From the IMG/VR virus record IMGVR_UViG_3300025674_000189, positions 1-33,453 of that record: a DNA stretch of 33,453 nucleotides, one strand, 5' to 3'. The stretch is from a virus. The notes below the pieces were generated by a model, which saw nothing but the letters and a program-made list of their open reading frames with translations, was not told where the DNA came from and made no database searches. The position numbers and the translations under genes are program-made. Shown here one piece after another: positions 15,109-22,672 of this stretch; the stretch's first letter is position 1, and every line of letters starts with the position of its first letter.

Positions 15109-15149
15109 ACCTAATATAAAAAGCCAGGCGGAAGCTATTGGCATTAGGT
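15109..15149 (+). ncRNA. Nested-stem RNA or DNA element upstream of terminase
   Basis: ACCTAAT (15109-15115) pairs with ATTAGGT (15143-15149). Inside, GCCA (15123-15126) pairs with TGGC (15139-15142), and GGC/GCT (15127-15129/15134-15136) closes a GGAA tetraloop of GNRA type. The purine-rich bulge ATAAAAA lies on the 5' side. It is more GC-rich than its surroundings. It might be a 3'-UTR structure of the acidic gene, a regulatory RNA, or a packaging (pac/cos) signal. Confidence 0.4.
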
Positions 15150-15154
15150 AATCT

Positions 15155-15182
15155 AAGGGGGTTTTATAACTCCCTTTTTTTT
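15155..15182 (+). terminator. Intrinsic terminator before terminase
   Basis: AAGGGGGTT (15155-15163) pairs over 9 bp (one G-U) with AACTCCCTT (15168-15176) around loop TTAT, followed by T8. It ends the acidic-protein transcript just before the terminase promoter-like box. Confidence 0.85.
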
Positions 15183-15185
15183 ATG

Positions 15186-15193
15186 TAATTTTG
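15186..15193 (+). promoter_or_regulatory. -7 box TAATTTTG at terminase small subunit
   Basis: It matches TAnnTTTG and lies only 4 nt before the ATG at 15198, directly after the terminator T-tract. With a start site about 5-7 nt after the box, the mRNA would be leaderless or nearly so. Confidence 0.5.
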
Positions 15194-15197
15194 TTAA

Positions 15198-15557
15198 ATG
15201 GCAAATAGACAAGTTTCGACACATAAAAAAAGATTAATGCTTAAAGCATTGGAAAAAAGTTTATCAGTTGTTACAACAGCTTGTAAACAAGTTGGCATTG
15301 ACAGACAAACACATTATAATTGGTTAAAGAATGATCCTAAGTATGCAGCAGAAGTTTTATCTATTGAAGATATAACATTAGATTTTGCAGAGAGCCAATT
15401 ACATAAACAAATACAAGAGGGGAATACAACTGCAACAATATTCCTATTAAAAACAAAAGGGAAAAAAAGAGGTTATGTTGAACGACAAGAAATACAACAT
15501 GATGGCTCTATTGAAAGCAAACTAATTGAATGGACACCAGCCAAAGACAAAAAATAA
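15198..15557 (+). CDS. terS: Terminase small subunit
   Basis: A 119-aa protein. The N-terminal HTH (SLSVVTTACKQVGIDRQTHY, then NWLKNDPKYAAEVL) is the phBC6A51/Nu1-like DNA-binding domain used to recognise packaging sites. A helical middle, FAESQLHKQIQEGNTTATIF, then LLKTKGKKRGYVERQEI, is the typical oligomerisation and linker region. It directly precedes and overlaps the large subunit by 28 nt, the normal arrangement. It forms a ring that selects phage DNA for packaging. The ATG at 15198 is the only reasonable start because the terminator lies immediately upstream. Confidence 0.9.
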   Translation: MANRQVSTHKKRLMLKALEKSLSVVTTACKQVGIDRQTHYNWLKNDPKYAAEVLSIEDITLDFAESQLHKQIQEGNTTATIFLLKTKGKKRGYVERQEIQHDGSIESKLIEWTPAKDKK

Positions 15558-16711
15558 CTGAGTATTGCAATAAACAATTTTATGAAGCTGTAAACTCTGA
15601 TAAAAGATTAAACATATTTCAAGGGGGTACAAGATCTGGTAAATCCTGGAGCTTAATGCAATATTGTTTGTACTTAATGACAACTCAAAAAGAACCTTTG
15701 ACAATTAGCATAGTTAGAAAAACACTCCCAGCACTCAAAAGATCGGTTTTAAGGGATTTTCTCCATATTTCTAAGCAATTAGGTATTTACTGGCTGGGGG
15801 TTCATAACAAGTCGGAAAATACATTTGAATTTAATGGGCATACTTTAGAAATGTTTTCAGCCGATGATGCACAAAAGATAAGAGGGAGTTCTAGAGATAT
15901 TTTATGGATTAATGAGGGCAATGAATTGTTTTTTGAAGATTATCAACAACTAGTAATGAGAACTAGGCAAAAAATATTTATTGATTTCAACCCATCTGAT
16001 CCGATACACTATTTATATGATTTAGCTGAGAGAGATGATGCTGAACTTTTTTTATCTACATATAAAGACAATAAATTTTTGCCAAAAGAGTTAATTAATG
16101 AAATTGAGAGGATAAGAGACAGAGATCCAGATTATTGGAGAGTATATGGTGAGGGACAAAGAGCTGTATTTAGTGAAAAACAAATATTTAAAAATTGGAA
16201 TTATATACCATATAAAGATTTTCCACAAATAGATGATGAGGTGCTAGGATGTGATTTTGGATTTAGCCAGGATAATCTAGCTATTGTAAAAGTTGGTAGG
16301 CATAATGATAAATTATACATACATGAATTAATATATAAAAAAGGAATGACAAACAGAGATATTGCTGAATTTATTAAAGAGCAAAATCTACAAGATATGC
16401 TAATGTATTGCGACAGTGCTGAGCCAAAAAGTGTTGAGGAGCTTCGCCAAATGTCAATTTTAGCAAAAGGAGCCACGAAAGGGCAAGGAAGTATTAATGC
16501 ATCAATCAGCTTATTAAAAGAATTTGATATATATGTTAGTGAGGAATCAATTAATATTTTAAAAGAACAATTATCATATATTTATGATGAGCTTAAAGAT
16601 GGCACAATAATTAACAAACCAAAAGCAAATCAAAACGACCATTTGTTAGACGCTATTAGATATTGCGTTTATTCAAGGTGGCGAAATCGTAATGACTTTT
16701 TTGTTGTATAA
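15530..16711 (+). CDS. terL: Terminase large subunit
   Basis: A 393-aa packaging motor (Terminase_3 / PBSX type). ATPase domain: Walker A GGTRSGKS (32-39), ADDAQKIRGSS coupling region (111-121), Walker B ILWINEGNE (124-132). The RNase H-like nuclease domain has GCDFGFSQD (240-248, Asp242), YCDSAEP (293-299, Asp295) and DHLLDAIRY (370-378, Asp374). Length is on the short side for TerL but all catalytic motifs are present. The start overlaps terS. Function: cuts concatemeric DNA and pumps it into proheads through the portal encoded next. Confidence 0.95.
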   Translation: MDTSQRQKITEYCNKQFYEAVNSDKRLNIFQGGTRSGKSWSLMQYCLYLMTTQKEPLTISIVRKTLPALKRSVLRDFLHISKQLGIYWLGVHNKSENTFEFNGHTLEMFSADDAQKIRGSSRDILWINEGNELFFEDYQQLVMRTRQKIFIDFNPSDPIHYLYDLAERDDAELFLSTYKDNKFLPKELINEIERIRDRDPDYWRVYGEGQRAVFSEKQIFKNWNYIPYKDFPQIDDEVLGCDFGFSQDNLAIVKVGRHNDKLYIHELIYKKGMTNRDIAEFIKEQNLQDMLMYCDSAEPKSVEELRQMSILAKGATKGQGSINASISLLKEFDIYVSEESINILKEQLSYIYDELKDGTIINKPKANQNDHLLDAIRYCVYSRWRNRNDFFVV

Positions 16712-16731
16712 TAAAAGAATTTATTATTTTG
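16700..16731 (+). promoter_or_regulatory. Possible promoter before portal gene
   Basis: TTTG (16700-16703) and TTATTTTG (16724-16731) are 20 nt apart, close to but not exactly the TTTG/TAnnTTTG consensus. The 45-nt gap after terL, unusual in this compact region, supports it weakly. Confidence 0.35.
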
Positions 16732-16756
16732 TATTTTTACATAAAATTTTATTTTA

Positions 16757-18517
16757 ATGGCATCATTCTTTGACAGATTCAGAAACCTATTAACTAAAAA
16801 TGCTCAACAAACAGCTCAAGAATATAACAAAGCTATTTATAACTGGCTAGGTGAAAGCATAGTTTGGAACCCTGAAAACGATACAACTTATATTAACGAG
16901 GGTTATAGAAAAAACTCAACTGTATATTCACTAATAAACATTATAGCAAAAGCAGCATCTTCAATACCCTTTCAAGTTTATGAAAAGGTAAATGATAATG
17001 ATTACAAAAGATATAAGGCGATGAATACCGGTACTTTAGATTCTAGTGTAATGCATAAATCAAATTACTTAAAAAAGAGAGCATTAGTTGAGCTAGAAGA
17101 TACTGAATTACATAAATTATTAGATCGACCAAATCCAGCGCAATCTTATGCATCTTGGATAACAGAATTAATTGCATTTGGTAAATTAACTGGCAATAGA
17201 TATATTTATGGAATTGCTCCAGAAACTGGCAATGGTGCCGGTAAGTACAAAGAGCTTTACGTTATGCCTAGTCAATTGATTGAAATTATCTCAGGCGGTA
17301 TAATGCAACCAGTAAAAGAATATGCTATTGAGTACAATGGTCAATTTAGAATACCAGCTGATCATATGTGTCATATAAAAGATTTTAATCCATACTTTGA
17401 TGGATCTGGCTCACATCTCTATGGGCAATCTCCATTAAGAGCTGGTTTAAGATCAATGACTACAAATAATGAAGCTGTACAAACTGGAGTAAAATATTTA
17501 CAAAACCAAACAGCTAGAGGTGTATTAATGAGTGATGAAGGTGATCTAAATGAAGTACAAGCTCAACAATTAAAAGATAAATTCAGGCAAAACTTTCAGG
17601 GCAGCAATAATGCTGGAGATATAATTATAACTCCAAAAAAATTATCTTGGGTAAACTTTGGATTAAATGCAAGTGATGTAAGTTTAATTGAACAATACAA
17701 CGCATCTATAAAAGATCTTTGTAATATTTATAATGTGCCGGTCGTTCTTTTAAATAATACAGAAAGCTCAACATACAATAACGTAAAAGAAGCTAAAAAA
17801 GCATTGTATCAAAATTGCGTTATTCCTGAGCTAAACAAAATTTCAGATGAATTAAATAGATGGCTTGCGCCTAAATATGGTGAGAATTTATGTATTGAAT
17901 TTGATTATAGTGTTATACCAGAATTACAAGAGGAAACTGAAAAAGTAGTAGATCAAATGGCTAAGGCATGGTGGTTAACTCCAAATGAAAAAAGAGCTGC
18001 AATGAGTTTTGGAGCTGATGATGAAAACGAAATTTTAAATGACTATTATATCCCAGCTAATTTAATTCCAGTATCTGGCAATGATATTGATATTGAAGAT
18101 CCTCAACCAGCTTTACAGGATCAAGAGGAAAAAAAAAATTCAATAAGTAATATAGAAATAAAAGATAGTATCGAAGTTAAAGCAACTTTTAATGACTATC
18201 CACAAAGTGCAACAAACAACGCAAAAAGAGTTAAAAACTGGATAGATGAGCATGGCAGAGATGAAGTTGATGGGATGACTAATGTAGGTTTGGCTAGAAT
18301 GAATCAGCTTATTGCTAGAGAATCATTAAGTTTATCTACTTTGAAAAGAACTTATAGTTTTTTATCTAGAACTAAAGGTGGTGGCTATGACAAAATAAAT
18401 CCAGAATATAGAGACACACCTTGGAGAGACAAAGGTTATGTGGCTTTTTTAGGATGGGGTGGTCAAAGTATGCTAACCTATTCTGAGAGAAAATTAAACC
18501 AAATAGAAAATGAGTAA
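16757..18517 (+). CDS. Portal protein (HK97 type) with C-terminal extra module
   Basis: A 586-aa protein. Residues 1-430 are an HK97-family portal: NSTVYSLINIIAKAASSIPF (about 55-74), the RPNPAQSYASWITELIAFGK region, GVLMSDEGDLNEVQAQQLKD, and ESSTYNNVKEAKKALYQNCV near 336-355. It forms the 12-subunit ring at one head vertex. Residues about 478-586 are an added module (YPQSATNNAKRVKNW, NVGLARMNQLIARESLS, GYVAFLGWGGQSM). A similar module occurs attached to various phage head proteins, with unknown function. The acidic linker at 440-475 separates them. It overlaps the MuF gene by 8 nt. Confidence 0.9.
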   Translation: MASFFDRFRNLLTKNAQQTAQEYNKAIYNWLGESIVWNPENDTTYINEGYRKNSTVYSLINIIAKAASSIPFQVYEKVNDNDYKRYKAMNTGTLDSSVMHKSNYLKKRALVELEDTELHKLLDRPNPAQSYASWITELIAFGKLTGNRYIYGIAPETGNGAGKYKELYVMPSQLIEIISGGIMQPVKEYAIEYNGQFRIPADHMCHIKDFNPYFDGSGSHLYGQSPLRAGLRSMTTNNEAVQTGVKYLQNQTARGVLMSDEGDLNEVQAQQLKDKFRQNFQGSNNAGDIIITPKKLSWVNFGLNASDVSLIEQYNASIKDLCNIYNVPVVLLNNTESSTYNNVKEAKKALYQNCVIPELNKISDELNRWLAPKYGENLCIEFDYSVIPELQEETEKVVDQMAKAWWLTPNEKRAAMSFGADDENEILNDYYIPANLIPVSGNDIDIEDPQPALQDQEEKKNSISNIEIKDSIEVKATFNDYPQSATNNAKRVKNWIDEHGRDEVDGMTNVGLARMNQLIARESLSLSTLKRTYSFLSRTKGGGYDKINPEYRDTPWRDKGYVAFLGWGGQSMLTYSERKLNQIENE

Positions 18518-19340
18518 TAAATGGAGAGATGCTTTTGAAAAACAAAGAACTATAACTGAAAAAAGAAATATCTCCAGATTTACAAAATATTATCAAACTG
18601 AATACAATATTGGTGTTGATAATGTTTTAAATACTGGCAACACTAACTATCAATATTTATTTACAGTAGATTTTTTTGATAAACTTTACAATGAATTATA
18701 TCAAGATACATCAATGCATTTTGCTAAATGGTATGCTAGAACTTTTGATAAATACATAACAAAAGGTGTTGATAGTAAAGAGTATGTAACTCAATGGCAA
18801 GCCGCCTTTGGATTATATGCTAAACAAGTTGCTGCAACTAATGTTGTTTTAGTTAGTGGAACTGCAAAAAAGACATTAATTAAAATAACTCAAAGATTAT
18901 TTTCTGATCCTGAGTTTATGAGTTTAGGATATGATCAAAAAGCTAGAATACTAAAAAAACAATTTAAAAAATATTCAAGGTATCAAGCTCAAAGATTAGT
19001 TAGAACAGAAACCACTAGAGCCGCTAATTATGGAGTTGAGCAAAGTGCCTTAACTGTTTTTCCTGGCGAAAACTTGATTAAAGAATGGTCAACATCGTTA
19101 GATGGCAGAGAGAGAGAATGGCATGCAGCCGCTAATGGTCAAAAAGTAGCTCACAAAGATTCTTTTATTGTAGGTGGTGAAGCCATGATGCGACCAGGTG
19201 AAGGATCTGGTAGAAATGTTGTTAATTGTAGATGTTCAGCTATTTACTATCCAGATCAGTCAAATCAACCTAGTTCATCTAGTGATCTGTTATTTAATAT
19301 TGGAGTTGGACTAGCTATAAATGAGCTTACAAAGGATTAA
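18510..19340 (+). CDS. MuF-like minor head protein
   Basis: A 276-aa protein. The C-terminal half has the Phage_Mu_F signature: QAQRLVRTETTRAANYG (about 164-180), WSTSLDGREREWHAAANGQK (about 190-209), FIVGGEAMMRPGEGSGRN, then VVNCRC with the conserved C-x-C. The N-terminal part is helical. Such proteins (Mu gpF, SPP1 gp7) bind the portal inside the head and affect DNA ejection or prohead assembly. Its position between portal and protease is canonical. No toxin domain is fused to it. Confidence 0.88.
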   Translation: MSNKWRDAFEKQRTITEKRNISRFTKYYQTEYNIGVDNVLNTGNTNYQYLFTVDFFDKLYNELYQDTSMHFAKWYARTFDKYITKGVDSKEYVTQWQAAFGLYAKQVAATNVVLVSGTAKKTLIKITQRLFSDPEFMSLGYDQKARILKKQFKKYSRYQAQRLVRTETTRAANYGVEQSALTVFPGENLIKEWSTSLDGREREWHAAANGQKVAHKDSFIVGGEAMMRPGEGSGRNVVNCRCSAIYYPDQSNQPSSSSDLLFNIGVGLAINELTKD

Positions 19341-19371
19341 AAATTATTTTATTAATTTTACAAAAAAATAT

Positions 19372-20058
19372 ATGTACATGGAATTTATTTATAAAGCAGC
19401 TCCACTTGGCGATGTGATTTCTGACTTTGATGAAAAAAATGGTATAGTAAAAGGTTATGGATCTTATTTTGATAATAAGGATAGTGATCAAGATGTAATA
19501 AGAAAAGGAGCATACCAAAAGACAATACAAGAAAATGGATCTAGAGTAAAGTATTTATATCAACACGATATGATGCAGCCGATAGGTAAAATGAGAGAAC
19601 TTTATGAAGATGACAAAGGATTAGTTTTTGTTGCCGAAGTGCCAAAAACTCAATTAGGATCAGATGTTATTGAACTAATGAAAGCTGGAGTAATAACTGA
19701 AAACTCTGTTGGTATTATGCCAATAGTAAAAGAGCAAAAAGGTGATTACAGAGAAATAAAGGAAGTTAAATTATATGAAATTAGTGCTGTAACTTTAGCA
19801 GCAAATGATCAAGCTAAAATATTAGATGTAAAAGGCACAAATAATATTGATCAGATTTACAAAAGGTATGATAACATTTGTAAATTAATTAGAAAAGGCA
19901 ATATCTCAGATGATATGGGATATGCCCTAGAATCAGAAATTATCAAACTCAAAACATATTTCATTAATGCTACTCAGCCAGTTGAGGAAACTACTGAGCC
20001 AGTTGAAGTCAAGCATGAGATTGATGTTTATAAATACTTGTTAAATAATCTTAAATAA
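19372..20058 (+). CDS. Prohead maturation protease (HK97 U35 type)
   Basis: A 228-aa serine protease. KYLYQHDMMQPIGKM supplies the catalytic His before xPIG, and GVITENSVGIMP supplies the catalytic Ser in the NSxG context; LYEISAVTLAAN is the conserved EISxVxxxAN segment. It cleaves the scaffold region of the capsid protein during maturation. An upstream in-frame Met at 19321 would overlap MuF and add a Lys/Phe-rich extension unlike the family, so I prefer Met at 19372 (19378 is also possible). A Glu/Pro/Val-rich C-terminus (PVEETTEPVEVK) may be a removable or scaffold-binding tail. Confidence 0.88.
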   Translation: MYMEFIYKAAPLGDVISDFDEKNGIVKGYGSYFDNKDSDQDVIRKGAYQKTIQENGSRVKYLYQHDMMQPIGKMRELYEDDKGLVFVAEVPKTQLGSDVIELMKAGVITENSVGIMPIVKEQKGDYREIKEVKLYEISAVTLAANDQAKILDVKGTNNIDQIYKRYDNICKLIRKGNISDDMGYALESEIIKLKTYFINATQPVEETTEPVEVKHEIDVYKYLLNNLK

Positions 20059-20069
20059 TTCTTACTAAA

Positions 20070-21269
20070 ATGGAAGAAAATGTAAAAAAACAGCTTGACC
20101 AAATTGGGGATCTTATAGATGCTAAATTGGAAAAAGCTCATGGACAAGCACTAGAAAGTGCTACTGGTAAGGCAGATGAAATTCTTAAAAGAGAAATTTC
20201 TAACCTTGCTAACAAATTTAATGAGAGATTAGATCAAATGGAAGTTGCTAACAAAAAACATTTTGAAGCAAAATCTAATGAAAATCTAACTTTCAAAGGT
20301 GGCTTAATTAAGTCAATAAATGATGGAGCTATTGAAAACCTTGTAAAAGGAAATTCAAGATCTGCATCTTTTGAAGTTAAAGCTGACATGACTGTTGGTG
20401 CTGACTTTACTGGTGAAGTTATACCAGCTGATAGAGTTGCTGGATACAAATATGATCCAACTCGACCAGTTCACGTTAGACAATTAATCCCTCAAGGATC
20501 AACTAGCTCTGATGTGATTAGATTCGTTAAAGAATCAGGATATTCTAATGGTGCTGCACCAGCTGCTGAGGGAGCTACATTAGCACAATCTGATTTTGAT
20601 ATGACTGCATCTGACAGCAATGTTAGAAAAATTGGAACTTACTTTAGAATTTCTGAAGAGATGTTAGCAGACACTCCACAGCTTACTAGCTATATTTCAG
20701 CTAGAGCGCCAGAAAAATTATTAAGTGTTGAGGATACTCAAATTTTATCTGGTAATGGAACTGCGCCTAATTTATCTGGTATTATTACTGATGCTGCTGA
20801 TTTTGATGTATCATCTGGTGGTGCGTTCTATCAGTCAGTAGAAGCCGCTAATGAGTTTGATGTACTTGTTGCATCTTTAAACCAATTGGCTTTATCTAAC
20901 TATCAAGCTAGTTATATAATGTTGCACCCAACAGATTTCCACAAAATCTTATTACTAAAAGATACTCAAAACAATTATCTTAAAGATCAAGTGTATTCTG
21001 GGTTACAGCCAAACTTTATGGGAGTGCCAGTTATAATTAATAATGCGATTTCAGCTGGATCATTCTTATGTGGAAACTTTAATGTAGGAACTCAACTTTG
21101 GATTAGAGACAACGTAAATGTTGAATTTTTCAGAGAAGATGGAACTAACGTTAGAGATGGCTTCATAACTGTAAGAGTAAGTGAGAGAATAGCATTGACA
21201 AACTACTTGCCAAATGCATTCGTAAATGGTTCATTCTCAACTGCAAAAGCAGCTTTAGAAACTCCATAA
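20070..21269 (+). CDS. Major capsid protein (HK97 fold)
   Basis: A 399-aa protein. Residues 1-70 form a charged coiled coil (LDQIGDLIDAKLEKAHGQAL), the delta domain that acts as built-in scaffold. The HK97 core starts near residue 100 (ADMTVGADFTGEVIPADRVA) and includes PVHVRQLIPQGSTSSDVIRF, the E-loop region KESGYSNGAAPAAEGATLA, FRISEEMLADTP, ILSGNGTAPNLSGI and FMGVPVIINNAISAG. Cleavage by the upstream protease would fall near residues 95-105. A strong terminator follows, so it ends the head operon, a common way to set high expression. No Shine-Dalgarno sequence is present. Confidence 0.93.
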   Translation: MEENVKKQLDQIGDLIDAKLEKAHGQALESATGKADEILKREISNLANKFNERLDQMEVANKKHFEAKSNENLTFKGGLIKSINDGAIENLVKGNSRSASFEVKADMTVGADFTGEVIPADRVAGYKYDPTRPVHVRQLIPQGSTSSDVIRFVKESGYSNGAAPAAEGATLAQSDFDMTASDSNVRKIGTYFRISEEMLADTPQLTSYISARAPEKLLSVEDTQILSGNGTAPNLSGIITDAADFDVSSGGAFYQSVEAANEFDVLVASLNQLALSNYQASYIMLHPTDFHKILLLKDTQNNYLKDQVYSGLQPNFMGVPVIINNAISAGSFLCGNFNVGTQLWIRDNVNVEFFREDGTNVRDGFITVRVSERIALTNYLPNAFVNGSFSTAKAALETP

Positions 21270-21289
21270 TAATTACTTTTATTATAATT

Positions 21290-21316
21290 AAAGGGGTATT
21301 TATTACCCCTTTTTTT
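21290..21316 (+). terminator. Strong terminator after major capsid gene
   Basis: AAAGGGGTA (21290-21298) pairs perfectly with TACCCCTTT (21304-21312) around a 5-nt loop, with a T7 run to 21316. Confidence 0.9.
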
Positions 21317-21358
21317 ATGGGGTAAAGTGAAATAAATATAAAATAAAATGAAAAAATA

Positions 21359-21389
21359 TTTTGTAATTAAAAAAAAAGTTTTATATTTG
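21359..21389 (+). promoter_or_regulatory. Strong Bacteroidota promoter (TTTG-N18-TATATTTG), second copy
   Basis: TTTG at 21360-21363, an 18-nt spacer and TATATTTG at 21382-21389. Identical to 14765-14795 at 29 of 31 positions. The ATG of the 65-aa gene follows after only 4 nt, so its mRNA would be nearly leaderless. Confidence 0.8.
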
Positions 21390-21393
21390 GAGT

Positions 21394-21591
21394 ATGAAAT
21401 TAATAATTACACAGAACGAAACTAAAAATTCTAAAATGAATAGATATGTTAATAATCTTAAAAGACAATTAGCAATTATGTCTATAAGCAAAAACAAAAA
21501 AAAATATAGTCAACAAATAAAAGATGTTAAGATGCAATTAAGCAATCCAGATCTTTGGTATCGTAGTTCTGTAACTGAAATTATTAAATAA
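21394..21591 (+). CDS. Hypothetical basic protein, 65 aa
   Basis: Not recognised. It is Lys/Asn/Gln-rich and helical (KNKKKYSQQIKDVKMQLSNP), with no membrane helix. It is the first gene of a small-protein island directly after the capsid terminator, driven by one of the two best promoters in the genome. Possibly a host-takeover protein, inferred only from promoter strength and size. Confidence 0.55.
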   Translation: MKLIITQNETKNSKMNRYVNNLKRQLAIMSISKNKKKYSQQIKDVKMQLSNPDLWYRSSVTEIIK

Positions 21592-21606
21592 TTAAAAAAC
21601 TTAGAT

Positions 21607-21720
21607 ATGTTTGATATGTATAAAAAATTCTTAAAACAAGATCCAGACAACTGGAAATGGTTAATAGCAATCCATGTAGTAATATATGGTATATGTTTAA
21701 TCTTAATGATAGATCTTTAA
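21607..21720 (+). CDS. 37-aa membrane peptide
   Basis: A polar N-terminus (MFDMYKKFLKQDPDNWKW) is followed by one hydrophobic helix (LIAIHVVIYGICLILMI). It lies 15 nt after the previous gene and 2 nt before the next ATG, consistent with a compact operon. Function unknown. Confidence 0.45.
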   Translation: MFDMYKKFLKQDPDNWKWLIAIHVVIYGICLILMIDL

Positions 21721-21722
21721 TT

Positions 21723-21863
21723 ATGAGTGCAAAAGCAAGGTTTAATCATACAATCAAAAAAGCAAAAGAGCAAGGCAGATTTGATAGATACCAAAGGGAA
21801 AAGCTCAACAATTTATTTAGTATAATGGCAAATGTTCAAAAAGATTTATTTAAAAATGAATAG
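21723..21863 (+). CDS. Hypothetical basic protein, 46 aa
   Basis: Helical, Lys/Arg-rich (KARFNHTIKKAKEQGRFDRY). I start it at 21723 rather than the in-frame Met at 21657, because that longer version would overlap the whole second half of the 37-aa membrane peptide. It overlaps the next gene by 8 nt. No family recognised. Confidence 0.45.
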   Translation: MSAKARFNHTIKKAKEQGRFDRYQREKLNNLFSIMANVQKDLFKNE

Positions 21864-22011
21864 AAACTATTTAAAACACTTTTTAGCTTTTATTTTGTTC
21901 TTTTTAATGTTTAGGGCATTACATATGTCAAATGACTTATTAACAGCTATTATATTGGGTATTTTAGGCATATCAGTATTATTTAATGATAATCATGAGC
22001 AACGAAAATAA
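21856..22011 (+). CDS. 51-aa membrane peptide
   Basis: Two hydrophobic stretches (FLAFILFFLMF and LLTAIILGILGISVLF) separated by a short polar loop suggest a hairpin of two membrane helices. It overlaps both neighbours. Function unknown; a small holin or superinfection-exclusion role is conceivable but has no direct support. Confidence 0.45.
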   Translation: MNRNYLKHFLAFILFFLMFRALHMSNDLLTAIILGILGISVLFNDNHEQRK

Positions 22012-22156
22012 TAAAATACTAATATTAGATACTGATACAATTATTTCTAGTTCTATTGAGATGAGAGCATGGGAAAATTTGCCACCAATAAAAAAATTGT
22101 TAGTATTTAAGCATGTTGAAGCAATTAGACAAATAATACAATCCCACCCATTGTAA
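21995..22156 (+). CDS. Hypothetical protein, 53 aa
   Basis: Reads MSNENNKILILDTDTIISSS, then a helical second half (WENLPPIKKLLVFKHVEAIR). It overlaps the 51-aa membrane peptide by 17 nt and ends the small-protein island before a promoter-like box and terminator. No family recognised. Confidence 0.45.
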   Translation: MSNENNKILILDTDTIISSSIEMRAWENLPPIKKLLVFKHVEAIRQIIQSHPL

Positions 22157-22161
22157 TTATA

Positions 22162-22169
22162 TAATTTTG
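22162..22169 (+). promoter_or_regulatory. -7 box TAATTTTG upstream of a terminator-like hairpin
   Basis: It matches TAnnTTTG. The nearest downstream gene starts 70 nt away at 22239, and a hairpin plus T-run lies in between, so any transcript would pass through an attenuator-like leader. Confidence 0.35.
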
Positions 22170-22192
22170 TTTTGTTTTAATTTGGGGTTGTG

Positions 22193-22228
22193 AAAAAGCC
22201 AGTTGTTAACTCAGCTGGTTTTTTTTTA
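22193..22228 (+). terminator. Intrinsic terminator before PD-(D/E)XK gene
   Basis: AAAAAGCCAG (22193-22202) pairs with CTGGTTTTTT (22215-22224), one G-U, around a 12-nt loop, within a T-run that continues to 22228. It ends the small-protein island. Confidence 0.75.
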
Positions 22229-22238
22229 TTTTTATTCA

Positions 22239-22613
22239 ATGACACATAATCAAAAAGGGTGTTTTGCTGAATATCATTTTGCAGCAACCGCCATCTCACT
22301 TGGTTATAACGTGTCAACTCCATTATCAAGCTCTAGCTATTATGACTGCATACTTGAAAAGGATGGCAATTTATTTAAAATTCAAATTAAGTATCTAGGA
22401 AAAAATCGTAGACGACTTAAAAATAGCATACAAATTACATTAAGGCGAACAGGTTTAAAATCTTATCAAAAAAAATATGTTGACTATTTTGCTTTATGGG
22501 ATGTAGATAATAATGGCTTTTTTATAATACCAAATAAAGGGCAATCTTCATTAAAGATTAACATTAATGGTAAGTATAAAAAAAATTTCAATAACTTTGC
22601 TTTGATTTCATAA
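22239..22613 (+). CDS. PD-(D/E)XK endonuclease-like protein (group I intron-type)
   Basis: A 124-aa protein resembling group I intron-associated PD-(D/E)XK endonucleases. The opening MTHNQKGCFAEYHFAATAIS carries the N-terminal Gly/Glu motif (KGxxxE). SLGYNVSTPLSSSSYYDCIL supplies the Asp, and FKIQIKYLG the Q-x-K motif of the active site. The longer frame from 22203 would run through a terminator, so Met at 22239 is the start. It lies alone between two terminators inside the structural gene block and points the same way as its neighbours. No intron is visible, so it may be a free-standing homing enzyme or a Holliday-junction-type resolvase. Confidence 0.65.
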   Translation: MTHNQKGCFAEYHFAATAISLGYNVSTPLSSSSYYDCILEKDGNLFKIQIKYLGKNRRRLKNSIQITLRRTGLKSYQKKYVDYFALWDVDNNGFFIIPNKGQSSLKININGKYKKNFNNFALIS

Positions 22614-22621
22614 ATAAGTTC

Positions 22622-22659
22622 AAGTGCTGCTACCTAAAAACTAGTGGCACTTTTTTTTT
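22622..22659 (+). terminator. Strong terminator after PD-(D/E)XK gene
   Basis: An 11-bp stem AAGTGCTGCTA (22622-22632) / TAGTGGCACTT (22642-22652) with two tandem wobbles, 9-nt loop, and T9 to 22659. Confidence 0.9.
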
Positions 22660-22672
22660 ATCTTTACATAAA

